DNA of 64,000 nucleotides, from positions 21,793,757 to 21,857,756 of the forward strand of contig OY759274.1 of NCBI GenBank assembly GCA_963662155.1, written 5' to 3'. Source of the stretch: Lamellibrachia columna. Taxonomy: Eukaryota; Annelida; Polychaeta; Sabellida; Siboglinidae. The translations under genes were made by a program, and so were the position numbers. Below the pieces are notes generated by a model. The model saw nothing but the letters and a program-made list of their open reading frames with translations. It was not told the origin of the DNA and searched no databases. Below are positions 37,319-47,912 of this stretch, piece by piece (position 1 is the first letter of the stretch; every line of letters begins with the position of its first letter).

Positions 37319-37385
37319 TGGTTTACAGAAGATATAATCATTCCCATGGCTGACGATCATGTGACCAGCGCCAGTGGCAGTAGTG
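37319..37385 (+). CDS. Exon A14, directly after the giant array
   Basis: Reads WFTEDIIIPMADDHVTSASG then SS, ending at a donor GTGACG (37386). Two acceptors are possible: GTGTGAAG at 37318 (phase 0, matching the end of exon A13) or GTGGTTTACAG at 37328. The end is in phase 1 and joins the last exon as GAG in a continuous frame, which supports both boundaries. The array runs to within a few bases of the acceptor. Confidence 0.55.
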
Positions 37386-38303
37386 GTGACGTCCAAGATA
37401 GATCTAGAATGTTTTTTGCTTTTAGATTTTATGGTGTGGCACATGTCTGGTAGGCTTGCATGATTAGCCCAAGATTTGGCTGTTTGGAGTATAACTACTT
37501 GAGACTGCCAATAGTCTAACAGTATACCAGAATTTTTTTAATGGCAATCGGTAATCGGTGCATTGATGGAAAATATGTCATTAGCTGATTATATTAGGAT
37601 GATTTACCCCAAAACCTCTCCTTGACTTTGGCAATAAATTGGAAATGTACAATTTAGATGTACTAGTTGGCCTAGAAGTATATTTTTTAGCATAGATCTA
37701 AAATTCCACAGCATCTGTCAAATATCAGAATGATTGTGCAACAATTCAATTGCAATTTTTGCTACCAACTATTAAATAAATTACACATATTTTGTCTCCA
37801 ATCGCAGGCGGAAAGGGCAGGGAAATTAACATGGGTGAGATGACCCAAAATCTACAATTTTCAAGTTAACTGTTCAACATTTTCACACCTTATGGCATGC
37901 AGTTTTAGGGAGGGAGCTCGAGCCAGGTCAGACCCCCAGTATATCATAATTGTATAGCTTTGTGAATGCCCTGTAGCAACTGTGGTAGATTTATACCACC
38001 TGCAGACCAAAAATCAGACAGTGCCTGATATATAAAGCCAGAAGACAGTGGAAATGTGAGTGAAAACATCATTAATATTTGTATGGAATTGTGTCTGGTA
38101 TGTCTGACTTCACCAGCATAATTATTAGTACTTTTATATACCATACAAGATGAATTTCTCCATCAAAAATAAGAAAATAAATCACAATTGTATTTCTCTC
38201 AGCATCATTACTACTTTATCTTTGGCGTGTAGTCTGTATGTCAGCAAACATACATAATTATTATGAACTTTGTTTTTCCATAAATGATTATTCTACATTC
38301 CAG

Positions 38304-38486
38304 AGATTCAGACAGACATGGTGGTGACATGTGACACAGGGACACAGTACAGCTTGGATGATATCTCTGTCGACATTCAACTTGAGCCACCCTGTCTTAT
38401 TTCCACACCCAAGAAGACTCCAGACGATGTCCCATTAGCTGAGCCACCATCACCCTCTCCCTCCACCTTGTCGTCACCAGTATAGT
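38304..38486 (+). CDS. Terminal exon A15 with stop
   Basis: Acceptor TCTACATTCCAG. Reads EIQTDMVVTCDTGTQYSLDD, then ISVDIQLEPPCLISTPKKTP, DDVPLAEPPSPSPSTLSSPV and a TAG stop at 38484-38486. A Pro/Ser-rich C-terminus, with no transmembrane segment in the exon. It joins exon A14 in frame. A poly(A) signal follows 116 bases downstream. It is probably the C-terminus of the locus A protein. Confidence 0.6.
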
Positions 38487-38601
38487 CATCCAGTGACTAC
38501 AGAGCGTCTGCTGACGCATGTCTCGTTCGTGGCCACGTGACAAGAATATCCCTTTTTGTGGTAGAAGTATGGCAAGCTAGTCTTGTCATAAAAGTAGGAA
38601 T

Positions 38602-38607
38602 AATAAA
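38602..38607 (+). terminator. Poly(A) signal AATAAA
   Basis: A canonical AATAAA in an A/T-rich context, 116 bases after the stop codon of the last locus A exon. It is the likely cleavage and polyadenylation signal of this gene. Confidence 0.5.
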
Positions 38608-39230
38608 AATATGTTAAATATACGAGAAAAAACATTACACCCGTATATAATTCCTACAAATGTTGTTGTGGGCAATGAATTCAGAAAACGCAAACAAACT
38701 GTCAATTAATTTCAAAATGTTTGCCACCCATAAAATTCTGCGTTTGTGTATATTCACCCATTACAGACGGCTTTGACGAACGTCATCACGGCAGTCGATG
38801 TTCCTCCCATCTTGGGAAGACCTACAGAATTAATAGTTGTAAACATCCTTGTCAAAATAATTACCAACGCTATAGATTTTTATCCACGATTAACCTTTGT
38901 ACGTAACAATGGTAAAGAAATTATTGTTCCATACTTTCGTCATGATAACTATCATAACATTGTTGGTTTTTAGGAAAGTTATCTTTTAAAATGTGGAAGT
39001 TATATTTTCTCATGAGGGTGTAACCCAATAGAATAATTAAAAGTTCTACGAACAGTCGTAATTTAAGACCACTTGTATTATTTGGGTTGCTTGTATTATA
39101 AGACATTATTAATTTTGTGACAACGGAAAGACACGATTTACGTACTGAGCTCGGATGATTTCTGCAAAATGTTACAGTTAAAAAAAATTCGCTCAACAGT
39201 TTCGAGCCCACCCAAAAATATGTGCGTCTG

Positions 39231-39238
39231 CGTGTTTG

Positions 39239-39334
<96 letters not shown>

Positions 39335-39336
39335 TG
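39231..39336. repeat. TGCG microsatellite
   Basis: About 25 uninterrupted copies of the tetranucleotide TGCG. It is strictly alternating purine-pyrimidine with CpG in every unit, so it can adopt Z-DNA. Arg-Ala-Cys-Val repeats in its open frames are an artefact. Confidence 0.95.
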
Positions 39337-41503
39337 TGTATAATTCCAAGATTCCACTACACCGTTCATCAGAAGTCATGCTTTTGCACGTTGTTTATTT
39401 TAGTATGCAGGCCTATGGTACGTTATACTAGTATCTTCATAAATAATTGTTACTTTTTTCCCCACTAAATTAATATGTCTCTATCTTTCTCTCTCTCTTC
39501 TGGGAAGAAATTGATAGCATGGTCCATATTTGGTACATCCACGTTATTAGACCATCACAAAAGCAAGTGACTCCAAGTGGAAAGCCAATAGTTATGTTTC
39601 ACCTACCGCATATTTGTACGGTGTTCAGGACGAACTCTAAGAAGTCATCCAGCAACGCATCGCCGCCTGCCAAGAGGAATATGTACGCAAAAGTTCCATC
39701 CAATGTGACGAAACTGTGTTTCAGTTGTGCTGTTTTATAATGCAGAACATGTCTGGAATGTTCGTTCTTCTTTCGTAGAAGGAATGGGATTATATAAAGG
39801 ACTAAGGATTGAAATACGGGCGAATGTGTAGCTACCGGTATACGTACACGTATATTTGTGATTGTTTGGGATATTACTCGGACCTTTAGAATTATATTAT
39901 GTGCATTATGTTTATGAAATTGTATTAGTATATGGATCCATAAACATAGCAATCATTACGCGTTGTATGTTTTATCGGAGTATATTTATATATATATTTA
40001 TGCAGAACAACAACGCAAGTCAGGTGTAGATTGAAGTAGGCCAACTTAATGACATGCAGTTTTATTAATAATAATCGTGTAAACATCAATAATCAAGTGA
40101 CAAATAACCACAGCAAGCATGCCGGCCCCAGACTGCTAATTTCACCTAATAGATATAACTCGACATCGTAATAAGTGTGTCAACCAATGGTAACAATATT
40201 ATGACTACTAAATAAATCACTACAAGCTAATATGTTTATTTTACCATGTGGGTGGGGGTCACTCCGCCCTAATTACCCAACATTCGTGAAAAATTCATAA
40301 GGAAAATTATGGTAAAACAACAAACAATGTATAAAGGTTTTACATATCTAGACATTAGTCAACCAATAACTACTAACACATCAGACCGAGAGGTAGGGCC
40401 AAACAGCCACACAAATGTACTCGTAAAAAGTACCCGCACTAAAAACCCTGTGTACACAACCGAAAACTTAGTGGAGGGAAAAGCGTTAATGCAAAACCTC
40501 GTGTACCAAACTATAACAGGGAAAAGCGTCCAAAAAAAAATTCAAAAACTTTGTGAACTACCTCTCTGTCTTCAGTGTTTCACAGTGTATCCATACATAA
40601 TGCACCACTTGATTTATTAGATAACAACTAGGTAACAACTGTTAACACAATATTAGGGAGGGAGGATGGGATTTTTCAAACGGAGCGGAATAAACCGAAC
40701 AACAAAACTGATCTTGCAATAAAATCAACAAATTCAGCGATAAAGATTAATCAGTAACAATAGAAATAACGAAATATTTGCAGCGCGAAGGTCTCACAAC
40801 GACACAAGGTAACTTGGAAATCGAGAGAGGCAGGCTCTAGGTCACGTGGTTGGTGTATCCAAATGGTTAGTTGTATTAACTCTTATAGGTGCGTCGGCCA
40901 AAACTGACATATTGTGCTTTATATAATTTGAAAATGTCAAATTGTAATATTCCTGCAAGATTTATTTTTGAATAGTAAATAAGAATACTAATAATAGTAT
41001 AAACGTCTATGGCACCTATGTCCTCATGAGCCTGAACTCAGAGGCGCAACCAACCAGAATTATTAAACATTATCATGAACAAGGACGCGCAAAGGTCATC
41101 ATCTCGTGTTACGACCGGTTGTGATGAGAGCACAGTAATTTTTTTAAGGGATGAGGTGGGGTCTCAAAAAGGCATAACAAAGCTTACTTTATGGATAGCG
41201 TGTTACTGTGACGTCTAAGCACGGACGTCATTGTAAAACACTACGTAACGTTCCCACGTGGACGTTATGGTAAAACGTTCCGAAATGTCCACGCACGGAC
41301 GTCAATAATAATATAATAATAATAAAATTACTTCTTTGGCGCCAAAATCCGAGCTGAGTGGCGCAACAAAACCAAAAGATTAAGCATTCTTATGATCATG
41401 TACAATGCAAAAAGTCATCAACCGATGGATGGAGGTGCCAAGAATCTATGGAGGATAGGCAATTTAAAAAAAATAGGTTATCGGGTTACTACGAAATGAA
41501 GCT

Positions 41504-41797
41504 CTATTTTTTGCTGATTTTACGCTGTCGGGAAGTGAATTCCATAGAGTTTGTTTTAACTCTGTTAACAGAAAGTAAATCAGAATCAGACGACCGAAGC
41601 TGTATGGGCAGTCTTGCTGGAGTGAGCATTGAATGTAAATATGCAGGTTGGTTGGTTGAAAGGGCTTGATAGGTAATTGTACAGATCTGTAATATAATGC
41701 GATATCGCACAGGGAGCCAATGCAATGCTTTTAGAAGTGGCACTGAGCGTGAGAAACGAGGAGATCGTATAACTACCCTAGCCAAAAAATTGGACAC
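41504..41797 (-). mobile_element. LINE reverse-transcriptase C-terminal fragment
   Basis: On the minus strand the frame reads SVPLLKALHWLPVRYRIILQ, then ICTITYQALSTNQPAYLHSM and PARLPIQLRSSDSDLLSVNR. The HWLPVxYRI and YLxxLL patterns are typical of the C-terminus of LINE ORF2 proteins. Only this tail is present; the fragment is 5'-truncated. Confidence 0.75.
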
Positions 41798-43311
41798 GTT
41801 GAAGTTATGAAGGAGGGAATTACAATAATAGAATAAAATCTACTGCTCTATTGCAATAGTTTTAGCGACAGAAAGTGTCAATGTAAAAAGATGACGTCAA
41901 ATAAACGAAGAACATGAAGATGAAGAACATCATATAACCTTATAACCTTTCCAGTGAACAAGTGCTAATCATGGCGTTTGTAGGATCTCGCAAAATATAG
42001 GGAGGCCGGGGTGGGGGGCAAGCATTGTTACCCATTAGTTTACCATGTTACCGTATGGTGGAGCAACATGTGACATTGGGTAAAACGAAACTTTTAAGCC
42101 AAGGGGGTCGTGGCCGAATGCCCCCACAAATATGCGAATTTAGTAAATTGGGTCCAGTAACTTGAACTTTTAAAGTTTTCAAATTTCGACTTATTAAGTC
42201 GAAATTTCGATTTATTTTTTCCTTCTACACATGGCAGCAATACGCGTCCGTAGGTAAAACATTGAACTTCTGAGATAAGCTTAGTTGCTCATGTTTGTAT
42301 TCTTTTCAGCTTGTCAGTGTTCTTATATTTTAGCCTCTGTGCTTGTGTGCAGCATTCGAATGAAAACATTCTCTTCAAAATGTGAGCAACTATGGCAGTA
42401 TCAGAGTGGTTAAGTTAAGCTTAAGCAGAGCCTAAGTTAAGCTAGTCAGCTCGCATTGGGCTGTGGGCTTGTGTTTTGAAATACTTTCAGAAGGGTGCGA
42501 TTCAAATGCTTAATTAAATGTCAGTTATCATGTCCCGTTCTCAAAATTAATTCAGAGGAATAGTATACATGTTTATGCCTTGTGCAAGGTAGTAGTGTAA
42601 CAGGGTGCTCGGTAGTTTCTAAATGCTAAGCAAAATTATCCCCCTATGTACTGTATTTTAAAAAGACAACGCACTGCAATAATGCGCCTGTGCCATACTG
42701 AGGAATGGACACGAAGAACACATTAATACATTAATCATTCGGTTCTTTTTGGTTCTTTTTAAACTTAGATACTGCATTTCGCAAAGATTATGTGGGAGTT
42801 TCAGTATGGTTTATATATGTAACGATTAAGCATTTAGGCAAGTTCAACTACTGTTATAAAATTTACAGGATAATGTTGGCCAAGTTCAGTGACTTTAACA
42901 TTTCGGGATATGCTTTAACAAACGTTGCCTTTTCTTATAAGTTTGCTTTAAAAAATGCTCTATGGACGACTGTATCTTAGACATCTTATTTGCTGAACTA
43001 GCGCTGCTAGGGCATGGTTGCCGATCTGTCCGCTACGCGTGACGTGGTTGCCGATCTGTCCACCAGGCGCTCGACGGACTGTCTACTAACTACGAACCAC
43101 TGACCTATATAATGATCATTTTATTATTATTATATATAGATCAGTACTACGAACAGAGCTAGCTCTGTCACGAACTACAAGTAAAGCTACGAATTGTGGG
43201 AAGTAAATATGCTTTGGCGACGCCTAAAATGTATGTGCGAATGATTTAAAATTACCGTTTATTAACGCAAAATGACATCCGCTGTGCCTGTGGACAACTA
43301 CTCCCACATCC

Positions 43312-43369
43312 AACTACCACTTTCCTGATGGCGTGGCAGTCTGGGTGAAGACGCGGGTCTCCAACAATG
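43312..43369 (+). CDS. FN3-like exon B1 (5' end uncertain)
   Basis: The frame NYHFPDGVAVWVKTRVSNN ends at a donor GTTTGT (43370). PDGxxVWVKTRVxNN fits the E-F strand region of an FN3-like module. No good acceptor was found upstream; the frame stays open back to about 43275. Confidence 0.5.
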
Positions 43370-43603
43370 GTTTGTTCTAATCTCATTCTAAAAGTATACA
43401 GGCAGTACGCACTTTAGTTTATGGACATGGTCTTCAATGTTGTGTTATTTTATTGACCATCCTTATAATATGGGGTTCCTTGACCTTGTGTCTAATATAT
43501 TCTCAGTTATTATTGTAAACATTTGCAGCATCAAAAGTTTTTGTAACCAGATTGTAGTTTGCCGACATAATTACGAGTTGATTAAGTGAATGTCATGTTT
43601 CAG

Positions 43604-43812
43604 TTGACCTGAGGGCGATCGGCCACACAGGCAAACCAATTATAGTGGACAGATCTCCACCTATTCCAGGGCTTGTTTATGATGGTGACAACCTAAAAAC
43701 GGATATCTCCTTCCAGTCATCTTCCTCCCGATACAGCGCCAACTGGAACGGGTTTGGAGACCCATAGAGTGGATTGAGTATGTTTATAGAGTGGGAAAAT
43801 ATTCTCAAATTA
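43604..43812 (+). pseudogene. FN3-like exon B2 with in-frame stop
   Basis: From CATGTTTCAG: DLRAIGHTGKPIIVDRSPPI, then PGLVYDGDNLKTDISFQSSS and RYSANWNGFGDP, a TAG at 43765-43767, then SGLSMFIEWEN. This is the full linker-plus-module start that exon A1 lacks upstream. Locus A reads DPESG where this copy has the stop (one G-to-T-type change). The two copies thus carry complementary damage. Confidence 0.6.
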
Positions 43813-44179
43813 TGATTGTCTGTCCCCTTTTTGTTGCTCCCTGCAGCAGTGGGCAGAATGCTGATCTAAAATATGTTGGTTTATTCAAGCATAAACTGCA
43901 CTGAAGCAGAAAGAAATTCTTAGCTGTTTATACAAGGTTTCAGTGTTTGCAAAATAGTTAGAAATTATCAATCAATCAGTTGGTAATTTATTTCTAACAA
44001 CAGTACAAATTCATGATAAAAATTTGTTTGCAACATTTGGAATTTAGGTATAATTAATAGTTTATTGGAAAGAGTGTGAACAGAAGTCTAATACATACCT
44101 ATGGTTCACTCAAAGTAGTATACTTATAGATATGTCACTGAGTAACTATTGTGATATAGATATAATGGTGTTTTCTATT

Positions 44180-45029
44180 ATTACTGAACATTCTTCAGGG
44201 TAGTTGGTTTGCAAATCAGATAACTTTCATTTTACATATCCAAGGTGTGTTTAATTTACCTGGTAGAGGCTTTCATCAAGGTATCACGTCGACTTCATCA
44301 GTACCGATGACGCTGAATGACGTCATGAATCATTTGTGTCATATAATGTTGTATCACTGTTCATGAAGACCCCGATCAAAGAAGCATGCAAAATCATCAG
44401 AAAAAGACTAGAGAATGACAAGGCACTAAAGAAGAGAATAAACTTAAATGTACACAACATCATGGAGTTGTTGAAATTTGTCCTGGAGATAACATACTTC
44501 AGATTTGAAGTAGAAATTGACTAGCAGAAGTTTGGAGTAGCCATGGGCAGTCTGGTATTCCCCATTGTTGTGAACCTGTACATGGAGGACCTGGAGCAAA
44601 AAATAACAGCCACAGCACCGGTAGATTGCCAACCGAGAAACTGGAAACGATATGTGGTACATACAGGAAAGGCCAAGAAATTACAACAACACATGAACAC
44701 TGTAGACCCCACGGGTAGCATAATTTTCCCATGGGAAGACGAAGAGAACAGCAGCATCCCCTTCTTGGATGCGAAGTTCACCAGAAAGGAAGATCTACAG
44801 TGTACAGGAAGAAGACGAACACTGACCAAAATCTGAATTGGCATCCTACCTCCCCAAACATCAGAACACCCATCAACAGAGATGAGGGCAATTACGAACT
44901 GCCTCACATGTACGATGATGTCATTCAGCATCGTCGGTACTGATGAAGTCGACGTGATACGTTGATGAAAGCCTCAACTAGATAAATTAAACACACCTTG
45001 GATATGTAAATTGAAAGTTATCTGATTTT
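44180..45029 (+). mobile_element. Penelope-like element with inverted terminal repeats
   Basis: An 850-bp insertion in a duplicated intron; the site in locus A (near 2125) is uninterrupted. TGTTTTCTATT and TGTTTTTTATT flank it as a target duplication. Arms of about 112 bp (44215-44326 and 44915-45029) are inverted copies of each other. Between them, RT blocks of the Penelope class are readable: VVSLFMKTPIKEACKIIRKR, ELLKFVLEITYFRFE, GVAMGSLVFPIVVNLYMEDL and IPFLDAKFTRKEDLQC. A TAG at 44522 and a deletion that removes the YVDD catalytic box make it dead. Penelope copies with inverted terminal repeats are known. Confidence 0.8.
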
Positions 45030-45088
45030 GTGTTTTTTATTGTTAATCAGTTCAAAAGTTGACTGCACTATGATTGGTTTTCTTTCAG

Positions 45089-45246
45089 CCAAATATGTAC
45101 TCAACCTGGTGATGTCTGCTGGCTCAGATGACATTGTACCTTACACATGACTGTCATACGATAACACAAAGTTGTCTACTTTGTCAGTGTCACCGCAGTC
45201 AACTGTGGCCTCGTTAAAAGGAACGTGACATTGAACTCAGATGGCG
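45089..45246 (+). CDS. FN3-like exon B3
   Basis: From TTTCTTTCAG to the donor GTAGGG at 45247. The 3' part reads KVVYFVSVTAVNCGLVKRNV then TLNSDG, an FN3 F-G strand pattern, open here while the locus A copy has a stop. The upstream half shares a TGA with locus A in PYT-stop-LSY, so only the 3' half is certainly coding-like. Confidence 0.5.
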
Positions 45247-45367
45247 GTAGGGTACAACTGTATGTACTTACAGGCATCAATGTGTCTATAACAATGGTTT
45301 ATTAAATAAGTACAGCCAAGTCTAATGTGTTATTTATAGAACGTGTCACATTAAATCTCTTTCACAG

Positions 45368-45453
45368 AAGTTATTCTCCTGTCTTCATCATTCTGACACA
45401 GACGTCAACCCACATTTGTAGCATGATACCCCCAGCGAAGGGTGTTGTGAAAG
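45368..45453 (+). CDS. FN3-like exon B4, 3' part lost in an AT run
   Basis: After CTTTCACAG the frame SYSPVFIILTQTSTHICSMI then PPAKGVVKD is open. It corresponds to exon A3, but that exon's remaining 40 codons are absent: the homology stops at an AT dinucleotide run (45452-45472). The copy is truncated. Confidence 0.45.
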
Positions 45454-45952
45454 ATATATATATATATATATAATGTTTATTCACACAGCAGAGCAAAAAA
45501 CCAAGACAGCGTTATATGGCAGACTAAGTAGAATTTACTTAATTACTGTGTAGAACTGTTTAACTTAACGAAAAATGGCCGAAACGGGCGACTGCTACTC
45601 AGAACTATGAGATGTGTAAGTCAAATGCGATTTCGACCCAGAAAAAGAACAACCATTACTCGTTACAAGCATACCCCGTCTGTGCATCCGTTCTTTCCCA
45701 CAGTTATTACCGTAAATTGGGAAATGTCAATACAGGTTATACCAGCGACTCTAAAAAGGGTTACAACAGTTAGTGTGTATTCACTACATACTGTTATAAA
45801 TGTCTTAACTGCTGTCTTTTGCTTGTAACTGCATACTGAGTGTACTTTTGGTACTCATGACACCATTGGCCATTGTAGATGATGTTTTACTTTTCTATTT
45901 ATAGATGTCATTTGTGCACATGGGCACCCTCTTGGGAGAATCTGAGGAACTA

Positions 45953-46071
45953 ATTGATGGCTAGTTTGATGATCGTTCACAATGATGAAAATGGCACCCA
46001 GGCCTCATGTGGAACTGTGTATGACGAGAATGACATCGGTGAATACTATGTTGGCCTAGGGACAGCAGAAG
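45953..46071 (+). CDS. FN3-like exon B5 (5' end uncertain)
   Basis: The frame ends NGTQASCGTVYDENDIGEYY then VGLGTAEG at a donor GTAAAG (46072). ENDIxEYYVGLGTxEG matches the C-strand region of the family (YxVGLGTxxG). A TAA lies just upstream of the frame and no acceptor was settled. Confidence 0.5.
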
Positions 46072-46620
46072 GTAAAGTTAGTTGTATATGCAATTTGGTT
46101 TCAAGCAGTTCGTACACTTAACTTATAAAATAATATAATATAATTTATGCGGGACAAAGCTACCTACATAAGAGTTAATGGCATGGAACCGTGGCTCGTT
46201 TGCTGAAGACAACAAAGTCAAATGTATGTTTGTATACCAGCTTTATAATAAGCCATATAGTAAAATGCAATACATTATGTATACATCATAAATACATTAT
46301 GTATATACAAGATGAAAACAGTTGTGACCTAGTTTATATACTCAGCTTACAAAATAACAGTAAAGTTGGGGGAACCAACCACTGAACATATATCACACAA
46401 AGTTAGTAAACTGACCCAACCAGAAATCAAACAAACACTGGTGTAGATGGATAGCAGGGTGGGTAAAAACATTTCAAAATATCAAGAGCAACAAATAATA
46501 TAAAAATAATATAAAAAGACCGAGACATGTACATTACAGTGCAAATCCTATAAAGAAAATGTTTTTTGTTCATGACTACCCTATTCCTTGCCAAGCAGTA
46601 AAAATAATCATTACTAATCT

Positions 46621-46898
46621 AGAGAACATGAGGTAAAATTAGTATAGGATCAGTGTAGATTGGATATCAGGAAGTACTCGTTCTAACAGACAGCAATAAA
46701 TGAATGGAACAAGTTGTCTATGGATTGTATAACTGCTAGCAGCGTGAATATGTTTAAAAACAAGGTTGACACATATCTCAGGAGGCCGGGTTACACATAG
46801 ATAAAAAATGTTGGACTCTCGATAAGCCAATGGCTTCCTTGTCCACTTGCCTTCTGGGCCTTTGGCGTGGATGGAAAATCTTGTTAATCTAAGACAGT
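46621..46898 (+). mobile_element. LINE 3' tail, 5'-truncated
   Basis: Matches the 3' end of the LINE at 55660-55893 over about 280 bp, ending at the same GGAAAATCTTGTTAA. It keeps about 40 bases (encoding TASSVNMFKNKV) that the 55.7-kb copy has lost, showing that they are separate insertions. The intron on either side (46072-47431) holds no other recognised feature. Confidence 0.8.
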
Positions 46899-47431
46899 CA
46901 ATATCTTTTATTATTATTTGCTCTGAATTAGGCATACAAATATGGCTGCTACATATTAGAAATGTAGTGAAATGTGACGGTAGCTAGACAATATGCAGGG
47001 CTTACTTTAGAGTGCTGATGCTAACTTCTAATTCTGCTATGTCGTAAGGAGCCAATTTGGGCTATAGTACACAAAGGGGTCAACGATATTAACAGTCACA
47101 CAATCTGTAAAACATTTCAGCTGTACTCGGTTTTTGTTTGGTCTTTGAGAACGAAGAAATTTATGAGGAGGTATGGCCAGCACTGAGCCCTCAACTACTC
47201 TGAACATTAATTTTAAGTCGCTGATCTCGCTGTCCATACTTGAAATATGTGTTGAGGACTCTGTGTTGGATTCACTGTTGCACTGGCTTTAAGTATTTCT
47301 TTGTGGTAATGTCAATGTATGTTCAACATCATGCATAATGTTTTCTTCCTTAGCGTGGGATTCCAAACTTGCATTCTTTCAGTGAGGTAGTTCTGACAGT
47401 AAATCCCCGTCCCTCCCTCGCATCGTTACAG

Positions 47432-47551
47432 ATGTATTGGCATTTCACAGCGTGGGACTGTCACAGCACGGTTACATTGACAAGTTATCCTTGGTTCTGA
47501 CCAATGCCGCGACCATCTCTCCTGTTTACTATGTTGTATGACTGTAACCAG
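47432..47551 (+). CDS. FN3-like exon B6
   Basis: From CATCGTTACAG to CCAG|GTAAGT. Reads VLAFHSVGLSQHGYIDKLSL, then VLTNAATISPVYYVV, then TGA; the last codons (DCNQ) lie in another frame. VGLSxxG followed by LxNAA fits the second half of an FN3-like module. One indel near the 3' end is implied. Confidence 0.5.
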
Positions 47552-47912
47552 GTAAGTAGTCGTGGTGGGGTTTGGGTGGTTTTACCCAGGTAAGTAGTCG
47601 TGGTGGGGGTTGTGTGGCTGTACCCAGATAAGTAGTCGGGTGGGGGTGGGTGGCTGTACCCAGGTAAATAGTCGTGGTGGAGGTTGGGTGGTTATACCCA
47701 GGTATGGAGACGTGGTGGGGGTTGGGTGGCTGTACCCAGGTAAGTAGTCATGGTGGGGGTTGTGTGGCTGTACCCAGATAAGTAGTCGGGTGGGGTGGGT
47801 GGCTGTACCCAGGTAAGTAGTCCTGGTGGAGGTTGGGTGGTTATACCCAGGTATGGAGACGTGGTGGGGGTTGTGTGGCTGTACCCAGATAAGTAGTCAG
47901 GTGGGGGTGAGT
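47552..47912. repeat. 38-bp tandem repeat of the 5' splice site
   Basis: About ten units of 37-39 bp starting exactly at the donor of exon B6. Units end ACCCAG and begin GTAAGTAGTC, so CAG|GTAAGT recurs perfectly four times (counting the real one). Other units have GTAAAT, GTATGG or a dead ATAAGT. GGTGGGGG runs are in every unit; intronic G-runs near donors are known splicing enhancers. Confidence 0.93.

Larger units (their letters stand above)
956..38486 (+). pseudogene. Locus A: FN3-like / cadherin-like extracellular protein gene, decayed or error-bearing
   Basis: A run of about 15 exons with GT-AG borders encodes pieces of one large protein. The repeated pattern is TPP-x-G-V-x-D-G, then ANW or VTF followed by G-F/Y-x-D-P-E-S, then a W-x-x-G-x-x-PGGTDV segment, then Y-x-V-x-V-x-A-x-N. 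This is the order of strands in fibronectin type III modules, so an extracellular or receptor-like role is inferred. Later exons are cadherin-like, and the last exon ends in a Pro/Ser-rich tail. Several exons (2186-2377, 4335-4576, 6247-6529, 18120-18888) need a frameshift or hold a stop to keep the pattern. No signal peptide is in the window; the 5' end lies upstream. Minisatellites fill most introns. Confidence 0.6.
38610..43300. other. Intergenic stretch between locus A and locus B
   Basis: Apart from the TGCG run and the LINE tail at 41504-41797, I see no gene. 40005-40600 shares words with the middle of the 12.5-13.4 kb element and may be a related dispersed repeat. Two diverged copies of a CTGAG-GGCGCAACCAAACC-like segment lie at about 41030 and 41350. 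Around 41215-41310, GGACGTCA words recur. A perfect 13-bp inverted repeat (AAATTTCGACTTA) is at 42181-42207. Confidence 0.4.

Noticed and set aside
20439..37353. Open frames of 200 to 1,480 codons rich in Cys, Val, His or Thr on both strands
   Set aside because: They result from a 27-bp repeat unit without stops. All six frames are open in turn, frames change whenever a unit is 25 or 29 bp long, and no start, signal or splice context supports any of them.
39169..39468. Arg-Ala-Cys-Val repeat protein
   Set aside because: A translation artefact of the TGCG microsatellite.
38721..39740. Open frames downstream of the locus A poly(A) signal
   Set aside because: No family pattern, no consistent splice sites; treated as intergenic.
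44444..44931. Minus-strand open frames in the Penelope-like element
   Set aside because: Shadows of the plus-strand reverse transcriptase frame.
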